The notes below the pieces were generated by a model, which was given only the letters and a program-made list of their open reading frames with translations, had not been told where the DNA came from and searched no databases. Made by a program: the position numbers and the translations under genes. DNA of 64,000 nt from NCBI GenBank assembly GCA_026225945.1, contig JAMJFZ010001089.1:3726501-3790500 (forward strand). The letters are read 5' to 3'. Shown piece after piece: positions 22,950-34,641 of this stretch. This stretch comes from Cricetomys ansorgei (lineage: Eukaryota > Chordata > Mammalia > Rodentia > Nesomyidae). Every line of letters starts with the position of its first letter. The first letter of the stretch is position 1.

Positions 22950-23350
22950 GGCATTGCACATTAGACACAGTATGCTCGTCCCCCCACCCCCGCATTTGTT
23001 CTGTGAACTCAGGTGTTGAGGTTAGAGGACAACTTCTGAGAATGGGTTCTCTCCTTCAACGTGTGAATTCCCAGGATCAAACTTGGTTGTTAGGCTTGGT
23101 GGCCACATTATTGCCTTTTGAAACATGAGTCTTCCTAGCATGCCACCAAAAGCTAGGATGGGACAGGAGAACCCCTAGACGCTTGCAGGCCAGCTAGTCT
23201 GGCAAACACAACATGGCCAAGATGAGATTTGGCTTGAACAAGGTGGAAAGTGAGGACCAGTCCTCAAGTTTACCCTCTGATTGGAGCACGCATGCTGTTG
23301 CCCCTGCACAAACACACTCATACAGACACACACATGCACGACTACCTACA
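22950..23350. mobile_element. Two facing tRNA-derived SINE fragments (B4-type)
   Basis: The interval 22975-23120 reads as a reverse SINE body (aggttagaggacaacttctg, ggatcaaacttggttgttag). The interval 23155-23350 reads forward (gccagctagtctggcaaaca and a CA-rich tail). The edges are approximate. Confidence 0.45.
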
Positions 23351-24229
23351 AGAGCTACAACCGCAGTTAGTGTCACGGATGTATACATACTTAAAATTCT
23401 GATCTGTAGCACTCAGCTACTCTGCAGACAGATGATCATCAAGACTCACTTCTATTAACAACACTTTATCACAAGACCGCCATCTTTGTCAGTTTGGAAA
23501 ATGGAAGGATGTCAATTAAATTGCTCAAGGGAAGAACAGAGAAGTCTTGATTATGGGATCGAGTGCAGGAATCTTAGTTCACAGCAAACTTAATGGAACT
23601 GAAAGTGTGTCAGGTAAACACACTTGCTCAGCAGAACCAAATCTGTCTTGTTTTTCTGTCACCTTCAGTGGTCAGTATACTATAGTCACGTGCTCTGTAT
23701 GCTAGCATGTTCATCTAGATTAGTTGCTTGATAGATCCAATATGGTACAGATGTTGATCAGCACATACTCTGACCTGTATGTTAGTGACCTGTATGATTC
23801 CTCAGACTCACATGCAATGTTGGCGGTGGGAGGGGGCGGCGCTGCAGTGTGTTAATTATGAAGAAAGAACTTAGCAAAAGGAAATGTTATAATCAACTTG
23901 TGCTATTTGAAGAGCTGTCCTGTGGGAAATAGTGTGAACTGTCACTGTGTTGCCTCTGAGGACAGACAGACACTTAAAGCAAGAGAGGAATTTCAGATTT
24001 GTGTGTTGAAGACAGTCTTACAGTGAGAGCAGCTGGTGAAAGCCGAGAGACCCCTGTGGCTGGAACCATGCATGTAAAACTGAAGGCTCTGCTTGGATGG
24101 AGAGAGCTTTCATATGCTAACCGGGCAGCTGGATAGCATCTCAGTGAGCTTGGAGCTCCTTGGCTCCTTGGCCTTCACTGATTTGGAGTACATGGAAATT
24201 AGATAAAATCTAGGATGAAAACAGACTAG

Positions 24230-24305
24230 TTCTTTTTTTTTTTGTTTTTTGTTTTTAAAGACAGGGTTTCTCTGGTGTAACTCTGGCTGTCCTGGAACTC
24301 TCTAA
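24230..24305 (-). mobile_element. 3' fragment of a B1 SINE
   Basis: A T-rich tail, gacagggtttctctggtgta and actctggctgtcctggaact are present, then the similarity stops. It carries the GTAACTCTGG variant. Confidence 0.8.
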
Positions 24306-24394
24306 GGGGATCAGGAAGTTAGCAAAGGCAAGTGGGGTGCTGCTGCATCTCAGCAGGGTTGTCAGCACCCCACTTGGCCTCTCCTAACTCTCCA

Positions 24395-24560
24395 GGAGTT
24401 TTTTGTTTGTTTGTTTGTCTTGTTTTTAAGACAGGGCTTTTCTGTGTAGCCCTGTCTGTCTTAAAACACACTTCAAGACTAGCCTCGAACTCACAGCGAT
24501 CTACCTGCCTCTGCCTCCTGAGTGCTGAGATTAAAGATGTGCATCATCACTGCCCAGCCA
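24395..24560 (-). mobile_element. B1 SINE
   Basis: A (TTTG)n tail is followed by aagacagggcttttctgtgt, gcctcgaactcacagcgatc and gtgcatcatcactgcccagc, a nearly full-length reverse copy. Confidence 0.85.
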
Positions 24561-25844
24561 GTTCTGTCATCCTTACTCGTCCTTGCTGCCATGGCACTAC
24601 CCTGACCGGATGAAGCCATTACTGGTGCATTGAGATGGCTCCCCATGTCCTGTGAGCCTTGGAAGGAAGTGTCCAGCTAGAGTTGTCATCCCTGCTCGTG
24701 GTCTAAGGAAGCAGAGCCAGAAGACCTGACTGATACCCAGTGGGTGTACCAAGTCAGGCTGACTTGAGATCTTGAGACACCCTGACGCTAATGTCCTTTA
24801 GAAGAACATAATTGGTAACTCCCCATATTTTGGCCAGCAAACATGTTTCACCCTAGAAGGAAGCTATACTTGCGTTTTGAATCTGATGTCCTAGCAGGAA
24901 TGTGGTTGAAGTAGAATGGATTGCTTTGTCCATCCAGCCTTTAAGTGCCACAGAACCCCTGCTTTGTCTACGGTCTCAGCTCTGTGACCCTTGCGCTTAT
25001 GCAGGTGTGAGAGTAAGATGAAGGTTTTGTAGTCCTTGATTGAGACTGGACCTAGGGCATATTCTGTGCCTGAGCTCTGGGCCCTCACTCTCTTCTGTTG
25101 GAACTTAACAAAAGTTTGATTATCTGCTCCTCTCTCTTGTGTTCCAAGAAGCCAATGAGGAAGTACCCACGCTCAGGTTATGGTCCCAAGTTTCCAGCAG
25201 GTGATCCAGAACAGAACTGACTGCTTGATGTGACCTTTAGAGGCAGTCTTGCTTAGTAGGAAGAGCATGATGCCAGACTGGTTGTCCTGTGGCTCATGCT
25301 GGATGGAAGGCTACAGCCTCCCTGCATCTGAACTGCCCCAGCTGTAGAATGAACAGTCATGCATATAATGTTCTCACGAGGCCCTCACTCAGTGCTGCTT
25401 CCAGACCCTCCTTCCTGTTGGCTATGAAAACAGTTTCTCTCACAAATCCCCAGGGTGAAATAATACAGCATTGCTTTGTATTTTCATGTGTGTTTCTATC
25501 CCGTGACTGAGAATGTGCATCCTGAAGGGGCTGGTATTTACAGCCACCACTCTCTAATTTCTAGTATTTTTACCATCTTGGGTATAAGAGGGAAATGTTT
25601 ATTTACCCGGTTCAATTAAAATTTATGGAAAGACCAAACTGATGCTAATTGATACCCCTTAAAATGAAGCTTTTTCAAATCTTAGATGCTTTTACAAAAA
25701 TTAGCATTTCTTAAATTGGGGTGAATTGTATAGCAAATTTCAAAAAGAAATGTAATTACCAACTTGACTTTTTCACCTATAAATGTTGTCTATTAAAGGA
25801 GATGGTTTAGCCATGATACAAAAAAACCAGCATAGTGTGCATCT

Positions 25845-25945
25845 CTGATTTCAGGGCTCACCTGTCATACATAGAGAGGTCCAGGCCAGCCACAGCTGTA
25901 GAGTGAGACCCTATCTGAAAAACAGCAAGCAAAAATAAAAAGAGA
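25845..25945 (+). mobile_element. Degraded B1-like SINE
   Basis: The segment gagaggtccaggccagccac is followed by gtagagtgagaccctatctg and an A-rich tail. Confidence 0.45.
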
Positions 25946-26599
25946 TGGTCTCCTTGAATCACATTCACTTTGGTACTTAGAACAGAGCTGTTTGTCTGTT
26001 AACCTTTTTATGTCTTAAGGTGGCCAAGGATTAAATAATAAAGTATCCTTCCCTCAGTGTTTTAAGCAAGGGATTATGTGGCCATAGGTCTGATTGTGAT
26101 TCTTGGCCATTTTCTCCCACTAGGTCTTTTTGTGTTTCTGATCCACCACACGAATTCCCATGAAAAAGAACCGAGGTTTGGCTTGAGCCCCCTTTCCTCC
26201 AGGCCTCTGTTCTCTTCGCTCAAAAGCCAGACCACCTCTTCAGCTGGTCTAACGGCAAATGGCTGTGGTGTCTGTGGTCTAGACAGGGGGTTCTAATTCT
26301 TAGAGTACAACTATAAGGCAGAGAGACCGATCCTGTGGCACTCTGTAGCATCTCTTGGCCACACCCTAGTAGAGAAGAGGACTCCCATTGCTGGAGGGCA
26401 GGGACTGAGTATAAGAAACCTCATCGCAACCACCTCCATTCTCTGGCTTGATCTGCCTCCATGTGTGTGCCTGGCCTTTTCATACTCCGCCTGTCCCCTT
26501 TCAAGAAGGCATCTGAGGAACGTGCGCTAAGCCGCTTTTCAGAATGAGGGGATAGCACAAGGAATGATCTTTTCTCACTCTTAAGAACCTCTTGGAACT

Positions 26600-26840
26600 G
26601 GGCCTAGTGGTGCCGGCATATAATCCCAGCTACTTTGGAGAATGAAGCAGAAGGATCACAAATTCGAGGACTCCGTGGACTGTGTCCTAAAAGACTAGCT
26701 GGAGACAGTGAGTCCGTGTCTCAAAGAGAAATAAATTAGAGCCGATGGGGATAACCTTTCGCTGTAGAGCGTTTGCCTGTGACACACGGAGACTCTAGCT
26801 TCAACCCCAGCACTGTGAAAATGAAGTACAAAAACAACCG
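26600..26840 (+). mobile_element. B1-like SINE followed by an ID element
   Basis: A degraded B1 body (tgccggcatataatcccagc, gtccgtgtctcaaagag) runs to about 26735. Then an ID head (gctgtagagcgtttgcctgt, cttcaaccccagcactg) with an A-rich tail follows. Confidence 0.6.
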
Positions 26841-27087
26841 CTTATCATCTGGGTAGAGCTCAGTGGCAGAGTACCCACAAAGCCTCGGTTCTGTCGTCAG
26901 CCCTTGGCAGCAGGGATGAAGAAGGTGTGCAACATCTCAAGTAAAATCCTCCTTTAAAATAATTGTTTATAGAAATCTATACCTATATCCCTGTGTCTGA
27001 CACAGTTTGACCTCGATCCTGATGATGGTGGTGGTGCTCATTAGCAAAATGAAACCCTTTTATGTCTAAAAATAAGGAGGTTTTTTT

Positions 27088-27095
27088 CTTCTTCT

Positions 27096-27128
<33 letters not shown>

Positions 27129-27167
27129 TCCCCCTCCCCCTCCTCCTCCTCCTCTTCCTCCTCCTTC
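27088..27167. repeat. (CTT)n/(TCC)n pyrimidine tract
   Basis: CTT units pass into about ten TCC units, a C-rich centre and more TCC. Everything is pyrimidine on + and purine on -. Confidence 0.95.
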
Positions 27168-27744
27168 TGACTGTAAGCCTTGGGATGTTTCCTTAGGATT
27201 TGCTTTATAACTTGATCACATGAGGCCACATACATTGGTTACTACGATGTGCTTTCTTGTTGTATGTGTACCCTAGTCCCTTAGCTATCAAGAGTTACAA
27301 CATATAATGCACTCAGTCTATATGATCATATAGGTCTTAAGCACTCTGGACATCTGCTCTGGTTTCACTTGCAGTTTGACAACCCTGGATGCTTCTATAG
27401 GTAGAGAATGACAAATGCAACTGAGAGGTGGACAGTGGTGTCCAGGGGCTAGTACAGAATTGGGACTTGTTTGTATGATCTAATGGTTTACGAACTTGGG
27501 AGTTCTTTATACTATAGAATCATGTGTCTTAAAATACGCTTTTTGTCCAAGTACAGTGGGTCACTTGATAGCTTGTTGCCGTCTCATTAACGCCAGTCAA
27601 CTTTGTGAAGGTCTTCCAACACAAAGCAGGACATTGAGCAACACTCCTGGGCTGTGCTTGCAAGAACTTGAAGAGAGATTCAAGGAGATGATGAAGTTTT
27701 ACAGAGACTGAAGGCACTATCTAAGTGATGTCCTTAACTAATGA

Positions 27745-27835
27745 AGTCTAGGGGTGTGATGTTGTTCACCAAGAGAGCATTTGCCTAGTGTGTACGAGGC
27801 AGTGGGTTCTACCGCCAGCATTTAAAAACGATAGT
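27745..27835 (+). mobile_element. ID-type SINE
   Basis: The block gggtgtgatgttgttcacca, gagagcatttgcctagtgtg and gtgggttctaccgccagcat is the tRNA-Ala-derived ID pattern, without a clear long tail. Confidence 0.55.
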
Positions 27836-27909
27836 GATGACTGATGGGAAAATTCTAGTACCCCTGCCTATATATATAATATTAAAAAAGAAAGAAATGC
27901 TGTGGGGGT

Positions 27910-27945
27910 TTGTTGTTGTTGTTGTTGTTGTTGTTGTGGTTGTGG
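27910..27945. repeat. (TTG)n repeat next to an exon
   Basis: About ten TTG/TGG units end roughly 38 nt before the acceptor of coding exon 4, immediately upstream of its pyrimidine tract. Confidence 0.95.
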
Positions 27946-27982
27946 TCTCAAATCACATTTTCTGCATATGTCTTCCTTCTAG

Positions 27983-28127
27983 ACATATGAAGATTCATGA
28001 GAAGGACACCAACAGTACTACAGCTGCAACCCCTCCATCCCCTCTGAAGCGCAGGCGGTTGTCTTCCAAAAGGAAACTGAGTCAGGATGCCGAGTCAGAG
28101 AGAGAAGACACAGCACCAGCTAAAAAG
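27983..28127 (+). CDS. Rreb1: Rreb1 coding exon 4 (residues 142-190, end of finger 3 and basic patch)
   Basis: The 145-nt exon follows tcttccttctag. Its first base completes R142, and HMKIHEK supplies H143 and H147, closing finger 3. The rest is a linker with a proline-directed site (PPSP, S161) and the basic stretch [12 protein letters not shown] (162-173), a plausible nuclear localisation signal. Then comes an acidic ESERED segment. MAPK-type phosphorylation of the serine in this PPSPLKRRR context is reported for human RREB1, as I recall; here only the motif is seen. The exon ends AAG|GTCCAC at 28128 in phase 0, a donor with poor +3 to +6 match. Confidence 0.94.
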
Positions 28128-28648
28128 GTCCACACACATGTCCCTTTGTTCGGCTTTTGGCAGAAATACCACTAGTCTTTATTACCACACTGTGGAAATT
28201 TGGAAGACATCAATCCTGGGCTTTTTGACCCATGTTTCCCATGCTGTTTTTGTAAAGTATCTGGGAAAAGGCACCTCTATGTGTTTTCTTTTTGAAGCTC
28301 CACATAGACCATGGATGGAATGAAGAATTTTCAAAGTTGTTCTCTTGCTTTTTACATTGTCTGTGTAGCTGAAGTGGAAGCATGCTCAGCGTTAGGGACC
28401 CTTTTGTCCTCGGGTTTATGCCTATTGCCTTGCGGATAGTAAGTGCTTGCTGATTAGATGAGAGGACTGAGAAATGGTGGGCAAATAGGCTGTGTGGATA
28501 TGTGGTAGTGTTCACCGAGTAGAGTGAATGAATGAATGAACGAACGAACGAACTTTTTAGAACTTTCTAGACTACAGTTAGACTCTCTTCTAAAGCAAAC
28601 CTATGTGGTAACCTACCTTCATGAAGCGATTTTCTGCTTTTCCCTAAG
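28128..28648 (+). other. Rreb1: Rreb1 intron between coding exons 4 and 5
   Basis: A short intron of 521 nt with unique sequence. A GAAT/GAAC tetranucleotide tract lies at 28526-28553. It ends in ttttccctaag, an AAG acceptor, which is less common than CAG or TAG. Confidence 0.8.
28526..28553. repeat. (GAAT)n to (GAAC)n tetranucleotide repeat
   Basis: About four GAAT units change to three GAAC units, so the tract has two homogenised halves. Confidence 0.95.
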
Positions 28649-28785
28649 ATGGTAGAAGACGGGCAGTCCAGGGACTTGGAGAAGATGACTGATGAAGTTT
28701 TTCACTGTCCAGTGTGTTTCAAGGAGTTTGTCTGCAAGTATGGACTGGAGACCCACATGGAGACCCATTCAGATAACCCATTAAG
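28649..28785 (+). CDS. Rreb1: Rreb1 coding exon 5 (residues 191-236, finger 4)
   Basis: The 137-nt exon encodes [12 protein letters not shown], then finger 4 at 208-230 ([16 protein letters not shown]210, C213, H226, H230), then SDNPL and the first two bases of R236. The acceptor AG is preceded by A (cctaag). The exon starts in phase 0, but the internal ATG at its first codon is not a start; it continues AKK from the previous exon. The donor is AAG|GTAGGA at 28786. The peptide is very close to remembered mammalian RREB1 here. Confidence 0.95.
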
Positions 28786-30124
28786 GTAGGAGACTTGTGG
28801 TCTGGAAAATTACTTGTTACTGTTTCTTTTGGCACATGACACTGTTATTTCTTGTCACTCCTAACTGGGCCTCAGCAATTGAGCTTGTTTATGAGGACAT
28901 TGGTAAGACACTGAAGAAATGCATGATATGGAGAAAGGGTTGGTCTAAAGATCGTGAGTGAGAGTGGCTATTGCCATGTGTTGCCATGGGCTGTGTTCAC
29001 TTGCCCCGCTGTTCTTACTGAGGTCCCTTGAGTAATCACTGAGTCTCCGCGCCGTGGGGAATCTCCTGTCACAGGGTACTTTTGTATAACACACATGCTT
29101 TCTTTGCAAGACATGTTACAACACAAATGATTGTTTGCGGCATGTGGACACATGGTCTAGACAGGGACAGCCCTTGTACTTCATGTTCCCAGCACAGCAT
29201 TGACATATCCCAGGGGCTCAGAAATGCTTAAATTGAACCCATAGTTCAGAAGAAACCTGAAGCATTGTGGATAAGAAAGAGTTCTTGAAAACAATGGGGA
29301 AAGCTTGTTCCATGGTACAGGTGTTAGGGTTTGTTCTCCTCTAACCTCTAGGTTAGGTCTTTAGCAACCATATTTCTGATCCTCAGTTTCAAGGGACTAC
29401 AAGTATGGATGGTGGTATGATTCTCCAGCAGTGTTGGAGAGGGAAATACTCCTGTCTTTGTCTAACTTACCTGGTAACTTTCATCAGCCAGAGAATTCCT
29501 GTATTCTGGGTGAACAAATAGGTTTAGAGATTTTTCCCTACAGAATTGCTGCAGTTTATATGTTGCTTCCACTTATTTTAAACTTTAAAAAGGACAAAGA
29601 GCTACAAAGGAGCCCCCGCTCAAGCATAAAGCTGAAGGATCATCTAAGGGCAGAGTTCCCATGTTGTCATGATTTTACAAGGCATCTTGGGAGTACAGGA
29701 TTTAGGTATCTGTTTGCCTGGATTCTCTTATGTCCATTTTACAAAGTTTTCATCGGAGAAAGAACTTTGGGAGAGACTATAAGTGTGAAACAGTGAAATG
29801 CTATAAAGTACTTGGTTGGAACTTCCCAATCTCAAGATAATGGCTAATGGGCTGGCCAGTGTCCGGTGGGATTCCACCTCCATTCTCTGTGAGGAGAAAA
29901 GATTCCAGGAGTGTGCTGACTGTCCTACAAGGTCTGTCTCTGCTCACATGTGGCTCCCATCAGCTGCATCTGTATCTCTCTTTCTTCGTCCTTCACATTG
30001 AAGTAGGGCTAGATCAGCAATGCCTGTAATCTCTTCCAGTCCTCTCGAGTTCTAAAATAAGTCCCTGAACTTGTATCTAGCAAGAAATCGCTGTTCTTCC
30101 TGCCAATGACCATGATTCTAAGAA

Positions 30125-30306
30125 ATTCTTTGGTGGTTGGTTTGGTTGGTTGGTTGTTGGTTCGGTTTGAGACAGGGTTTCTCTGTGTAGCCCTGACTGT
30201 CCTAGAACTGACTCTGTAGACCAGGCTGGCCTCAAACTCATAGAGATCCACCTGCCTCTGCCCTCCAAGTGCTGGGATTAAAGGCATGTGCCTCCATGCC
30301 TGGCCA
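30125..30306 (-). mobile_element. B1 SINE, full length
   Basis: A (TTGG)n-rich tail is followed by gagacagggtttctctgtgt, cctagaactgactctgtaga and atgtgcctccatgcctggcc. It has the classic TGTAGCCCTG form rather than the variant seen elsewhere. Confidence 0.9.
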
Positions 30307-31859
30307 GGAACTTAACCTCATAGTTTCATTGCTAGTAGCATCCCCTGAATGTGGAGTTATGGTGAATAGTGAGCACTGAAACAATACAAGCCTCAGTGGT
30401 GCAGAGATAGGAACAGCACATGGGACCCTAGTTGCTCCAGTTGGGCATCCCTGTCAGGCAGCCACGAATGTAATGCTCTTGTGTATATTTTGTCTCACTC
30501 CATTTTTTATTTTACGATCAGATTTTAGGACCAACCCACTTTCACTTTTCTAGGTAATTCCATCATACAAGAAAGTAACCTGGCCCTCATGAGTGGTTTC
30601 TAGGCAACCTGAGTCTGCACAACATGGTACAACAGTTTGAGGGAAGTCAGGGGTCACTTTCTGAAATGCTGTTCTGGAAAGCCTTTCTCCTGAGAGCAAA
30701 TGGAGATGGGAATCTCACTGGAAATGAGTCAGTCCATAAGCAGAACCAGGTTGGCCATGGGGCACAGATAGGCTGTGAGGTTGAACCTCCATAGTCCTGT
30801 CCGGTTTCCTCACCTATTTAATGTTGACACTATTTGGTGAGGATTTGCTTGAAGAAGTTTCTTAGCCTTAGATGGATTCGTCCCTTCAGGCAGCCTCTCA
30901 TCCCACTAATTCCATAGCATCTAGCTATGGATTGCCCCTAAGAAGGGGTGACTTGGTGGTTTGTATGCCCAGTGAGCAGATCTGTCCCAGCTTCATGGTT
31001 CTATCTAGAAACTATTATGAGGTCGGGTGGGGCTGGCTTTTGGAAACCGAAAGGAGTTGATTATAGAACATAGTTAATTCCCCTTTTCTCCTCTCTGCTC
31101 AGCTTCCACATAATAGCCTACTATCAGAGGAAGCCTTGGGGCCAAGCATGGGCCAGTAGGGGCCTAGCTGGGGTAGTGTATTGTGACAGTGGCTGATGGG
31201 AGAGACTGCTTGTTAACCCAGAACTAAAATAGACACCAACTCCATTTTCAAATCCCAAAGGCGGTAGAGCCACAGTGGGATGCTACCAGTTTAGAACCAG
31301 AGTCTGTAACTTAAAACAGCTGTTGGTTTCTTTCTTCTGCCCCCACCCCACTCCCTTCCTCCTACCAAAAGTTGGCAAGGTGCCTGTGTTCCTTAATAAA
31401 GTGTTGGCGATCCAAATTGTATATGTGCTGAGTCTTTTCTCTTCCACTCTGCTGTGTTTCAACATAATGAAATTCTGGCATCGAACAAAAGGAAGACACA
31501 AACCACTGGTAAAGATGCTCACTCTTGAGGTCGGATTGCCTGTGACCCATTCTGTCCAGCTCCTGGGCAGGGGGTAATAAGGACAGAGAAGAAAACTGAA
31601 TAGAGCATCCTGGCCAGTGGCATTCAGAACTGAAGGTGAAGGACAGTACAGAGAGCAGGTGGGCAGAATGAGGCTGGCTCTGAATGTCTTGCTTTGTTGT
31701 TAGGGTAGAACAGAGCAACAGGCTGCACTACTGGAACTGTAGTGAGCTGGATCAATGTGCATGCTAGTGCTATTCGGCAGAACGACATAACCCATGTGTC
31801 ATTTGAAATCTGCTAGTTGTCACATTTTAAAGTGAAAAGAGGATTGGCAAGTGTTAGCC

Positions 31860-31965
31860 CAATGGTCAGGTACATGCATTCATGCTTAGCATTTGGGGGG
31901 TCTTGGCATTGGTCTGCATCTCCCCCAAGAGTTAAAACAGCAAAACTAAATGCTGTTGTTGATTA
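31860..31965 (+). mobile_element. ID-like SINE, diverged
   Basis: The order aatggtcaggtacatgcatt, catgcttagcatttgggggg and an A-rich end fits a degraded ID head. Confidence 0.4.
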
Positions 31966-33894
31966 AATTTATATACGTCAAAAACAAAATATATCACATT
32001 CTAAACTTAAAATAAGCATACAATTATTAGTGGTACATGCTTACTTTGTTGCTTTCTTAGGTTTTAGTAATTGAAAATTTTTTTTATTGTGCAGTCATAG
32101 CCCGCTTAATAGAAACCAGTCCCGTGCCAGGTGCCTATCCACCCACAAAGCAGATTAAATGCAAGCCAGGAGGCAGTGAAGCCTTCCCCAAGAGTGAGCG
32201 GGCTGTGTAGCTGGATAGTCACCATGTTGAAGTAACTGCCAAAAGCAAACTTGGCCCAAGTTATTGTATAATCTCAGGTGGCTTCTTGATTAAAGGAGAT
32301 TAGGTAATAAGTAATGTTAACATCATTTCAGTTAAAATATATCCAGCAAATGACTGAGTCCTCATTGTGACATTGTGACAAGCATTTGACCAGTCTTGAG
32401 AAAAACAGGGATGTTTGAGGTGGGAGCCAGGGGCTGATCAGACAAAAAGGAGTTAAGTTCATGGCCAAAAACAGTAGCTAAAAGCTTTGGGTCTGACGCT
32501 GGATGTTGAGGGACTCGTTGCATTCTGGGTTATGGCCATCATTATGGTCACATCGTTGATCTTGGGGTAATTTAAAGTTTAAGGCAATGTCCTCTGATCA
32601 GTCAGGAAGTAGGATATAGGAAGCTAGAGGGGTCTTTGGCAGGCACCCAGGGCTCTGAAGGGAAGGTGAGCACTGCCCTAGCCAGAGCAAGCTGTGGGCC
32701 AGCCACCCCCTTGCCGTGCCTCCTGGCTATGGGGTCACTTACTGAGTAAGACATACCAGGCAGGACCTTCTTCTCTCTGTTTCTTGATTATTCTAAGGAA
32801 TACTTGGCTCCCTTCACTGCACACCTACCACCTGCAGAGAGACCCTGAGACTCTTAGTGTGCCTTTGACCTCGTAGTCTCAACATACTAAACACAAGGCA
32901 AAGGTGGATAGAGTATTTGAGTCTTTTATTAAGACTCCAAAGGTCCAAGGATCAGCTAAGGAAGAGCTGGAAATGGAGAACAGAGGCCTGTAAGAGGAAG
33001 ATACCTCCTTGGCCTGGCAATTAGAGGCACCTTAGTTGCACCTTTCACAACCTCCTCACCCAAAAGGAGAGCAAAGACCAGGTTCATCTGGCTTCAGAGC
33101 CTTCCATTCCTGTCTCTTATGAGCCCCTGAGACTACTCCCTGCTTCGTGCCATGCTGCTGGCTTGGTTGAACAGGCCTAGCTGCGTGCTGGTCTGTGGTA
33201 GGCAGCCTGAGTGTGTTCCTAGGATGTGGCCAGGGAAGGCTACCCAGCGAGGGCTCTGTCACAGGCTATCATTGCTGCTCACAACAACTGGGAGAGATTA
33301 GTGCAGCTGTGGATGTCAGTTCTCTGCCCCAGGATGGGCCAGGGAGGGTGGGCTGAGGGAAGAGGAATGTCTGAGTGGGGTGGGGCTCTAGAGAATGGAT
33401 TGTTTGCACTTATTCCTTTTGGCCTCTGGAAACAGAACAGGAAAAATGAAGCGTGAAATCCCTTTTTAAAAGGAATGCCAGTCTCCATCAAAACTCTGAG
33501 CAAAAAATTGGGTGTCTCGGGGAATCGCACTGGCTGAGTGTCACCCTCCCAGCAGGTATTTTGTAGGTTCTGCTCGCTTCAGTCGCTGGGAATGGGGAGT
33601 TATCAGTGTCAGGAAAAGTGGCCAGGCATTGAGGATGTGACATGGGTCAGGAAAGAGCTGGGACATCTGCAAATGGCTGTCCTGAGCAAACAGTGGTACA
33701 GACACCCCAGCGCTGATGCCTGGCACCTCTGTGACCTCAGGCAAATAGAGGCTTGGTTTCTCCATCTGGAAAATAGATTTAATTTGTGAGGACGAAAGAG
33801 GTGATCTAGGTCTGCATCTGTAACAAACACTAAATGAGTTCTTTGTTCTGGTACTGTTCTTTAGAACATGTCGTTTCTTAAAGAGTTGTTATTT

Positions 33895-34055
33895 ACTTTA
33901 TGTGTGTGTGCGTGTTTGTGTGGCAGTGTGCTTTCATGTGTGTGAGAATCGATAGCACACTCGGCTCTTATGTGGGTGCTTGGCAGGTGTAGGGGGGTAT
34001 CCTCGTGTTCGAACAGTCAGCGCTTTACCAAAGCCAGGTGTGTCCTGTTTAGTAT
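33895..34055 (-). mobile_element. B4-type SINE fragment
   Basis: A GT-rich start with gtgtgagaatcgatagcaca, gtgggtgcttggcaggtgta and cagtcagcgctttaccaaag gives reverse-complement tRNA-SINE features, diverged. Confidence 0.45.
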
Positions 34056-34484
34056 TTTAAGCTCCCCAACATGACAGTTAATGATTTGCTGTGGGCTTTC
34101 CTGGCCATCCCATTCCAGGGAGTCAAATTCCAGGTCTTCTCCCAAGTACTGTAGACCAGACAGAGCATAAAAGCATTTGTGCTTTGCTCTTTATTGTCAT
34201 AAAGAGCCACTTTTATCTAGTTTTGCTTTTGTAAAGTTGAGGAAACTGAGCAGCTATTTAAATGGGGTTCAAGTCCTGCCCCCTGAGAGTCTTGTAATCT
34301 TTTCAGACCTTGTCAAAACGCAGATTCAGACGCTAGAAGGGGCCTTGATGCCTACAAATAATAGAGCCACACATCATTTTGTGTAGTGTGCCGGAGAAAC
34401 CTGCAATTGAAAATAATTAATAAGTTCTTTCATTTTTTTTGAAATTTGCCACTGTAGTCTTTTTGAAAATATGTTTTGGTTAGC

Positions 34485-34641
34485 TAACTTTTTTTTTTTT
34501 GAGACAGAATTTCTCTGTTGTAACTGACTGTCCTGGGACTCATTCTGTAGTCCAGGCTGGCCTCAAAACTCACAGTGATCAGCCTGCCTCTGCCTCCAGA
34601 TTGCTGAGGATCAAAGGTGTGTGCCACCATCATCGGGCTGT
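34485..34641 (-). mobile_element. B1 SINE, full length
   Basis: A T-run is followed by gagacagaatttctctgttg and taactgactgtcctgggact and a 5' end at catcgggctg. It carries the GTTGTAAC variant. Confidence 0.88.

Larger units (their letters stand above)
6489..27982 (+). other. Rreb1: Rreb1 21.5-kb intron between coding exons 3 and 4
   Basis: This is the longest intron in the window, and no exon can be supported inside it. Contents: a TCCC/CT microsatellite near 6.85 kb; an antisense L1 fossil at about 8.19-10.93 kb interrupted by SINEs; B4- and B1-type SINEs at 11.4-14.3 kb; a CA/CG dinucleotide tract at 14.58 kb; a palindrome and URR1-type transposon fossil near 15.0-15.2 kb; an LTR-like element at 18.2-19.2 kb; scattered SINEs at 20-27 kb; and a TCC/C-rich tract at 27.1 kb. 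Intervals of about 12.7-13.9, 15.2-17.4 and 25.1-25.8 kb look unique and could hold regulatory sequence, but I see no recognisable site that proves it. Confidence 0.75.

Noticed and set aside
27041..27235. Glu/Gly-rich antisense frame
   Set aside because: It is a translation of the TCC/C microsatellite only.
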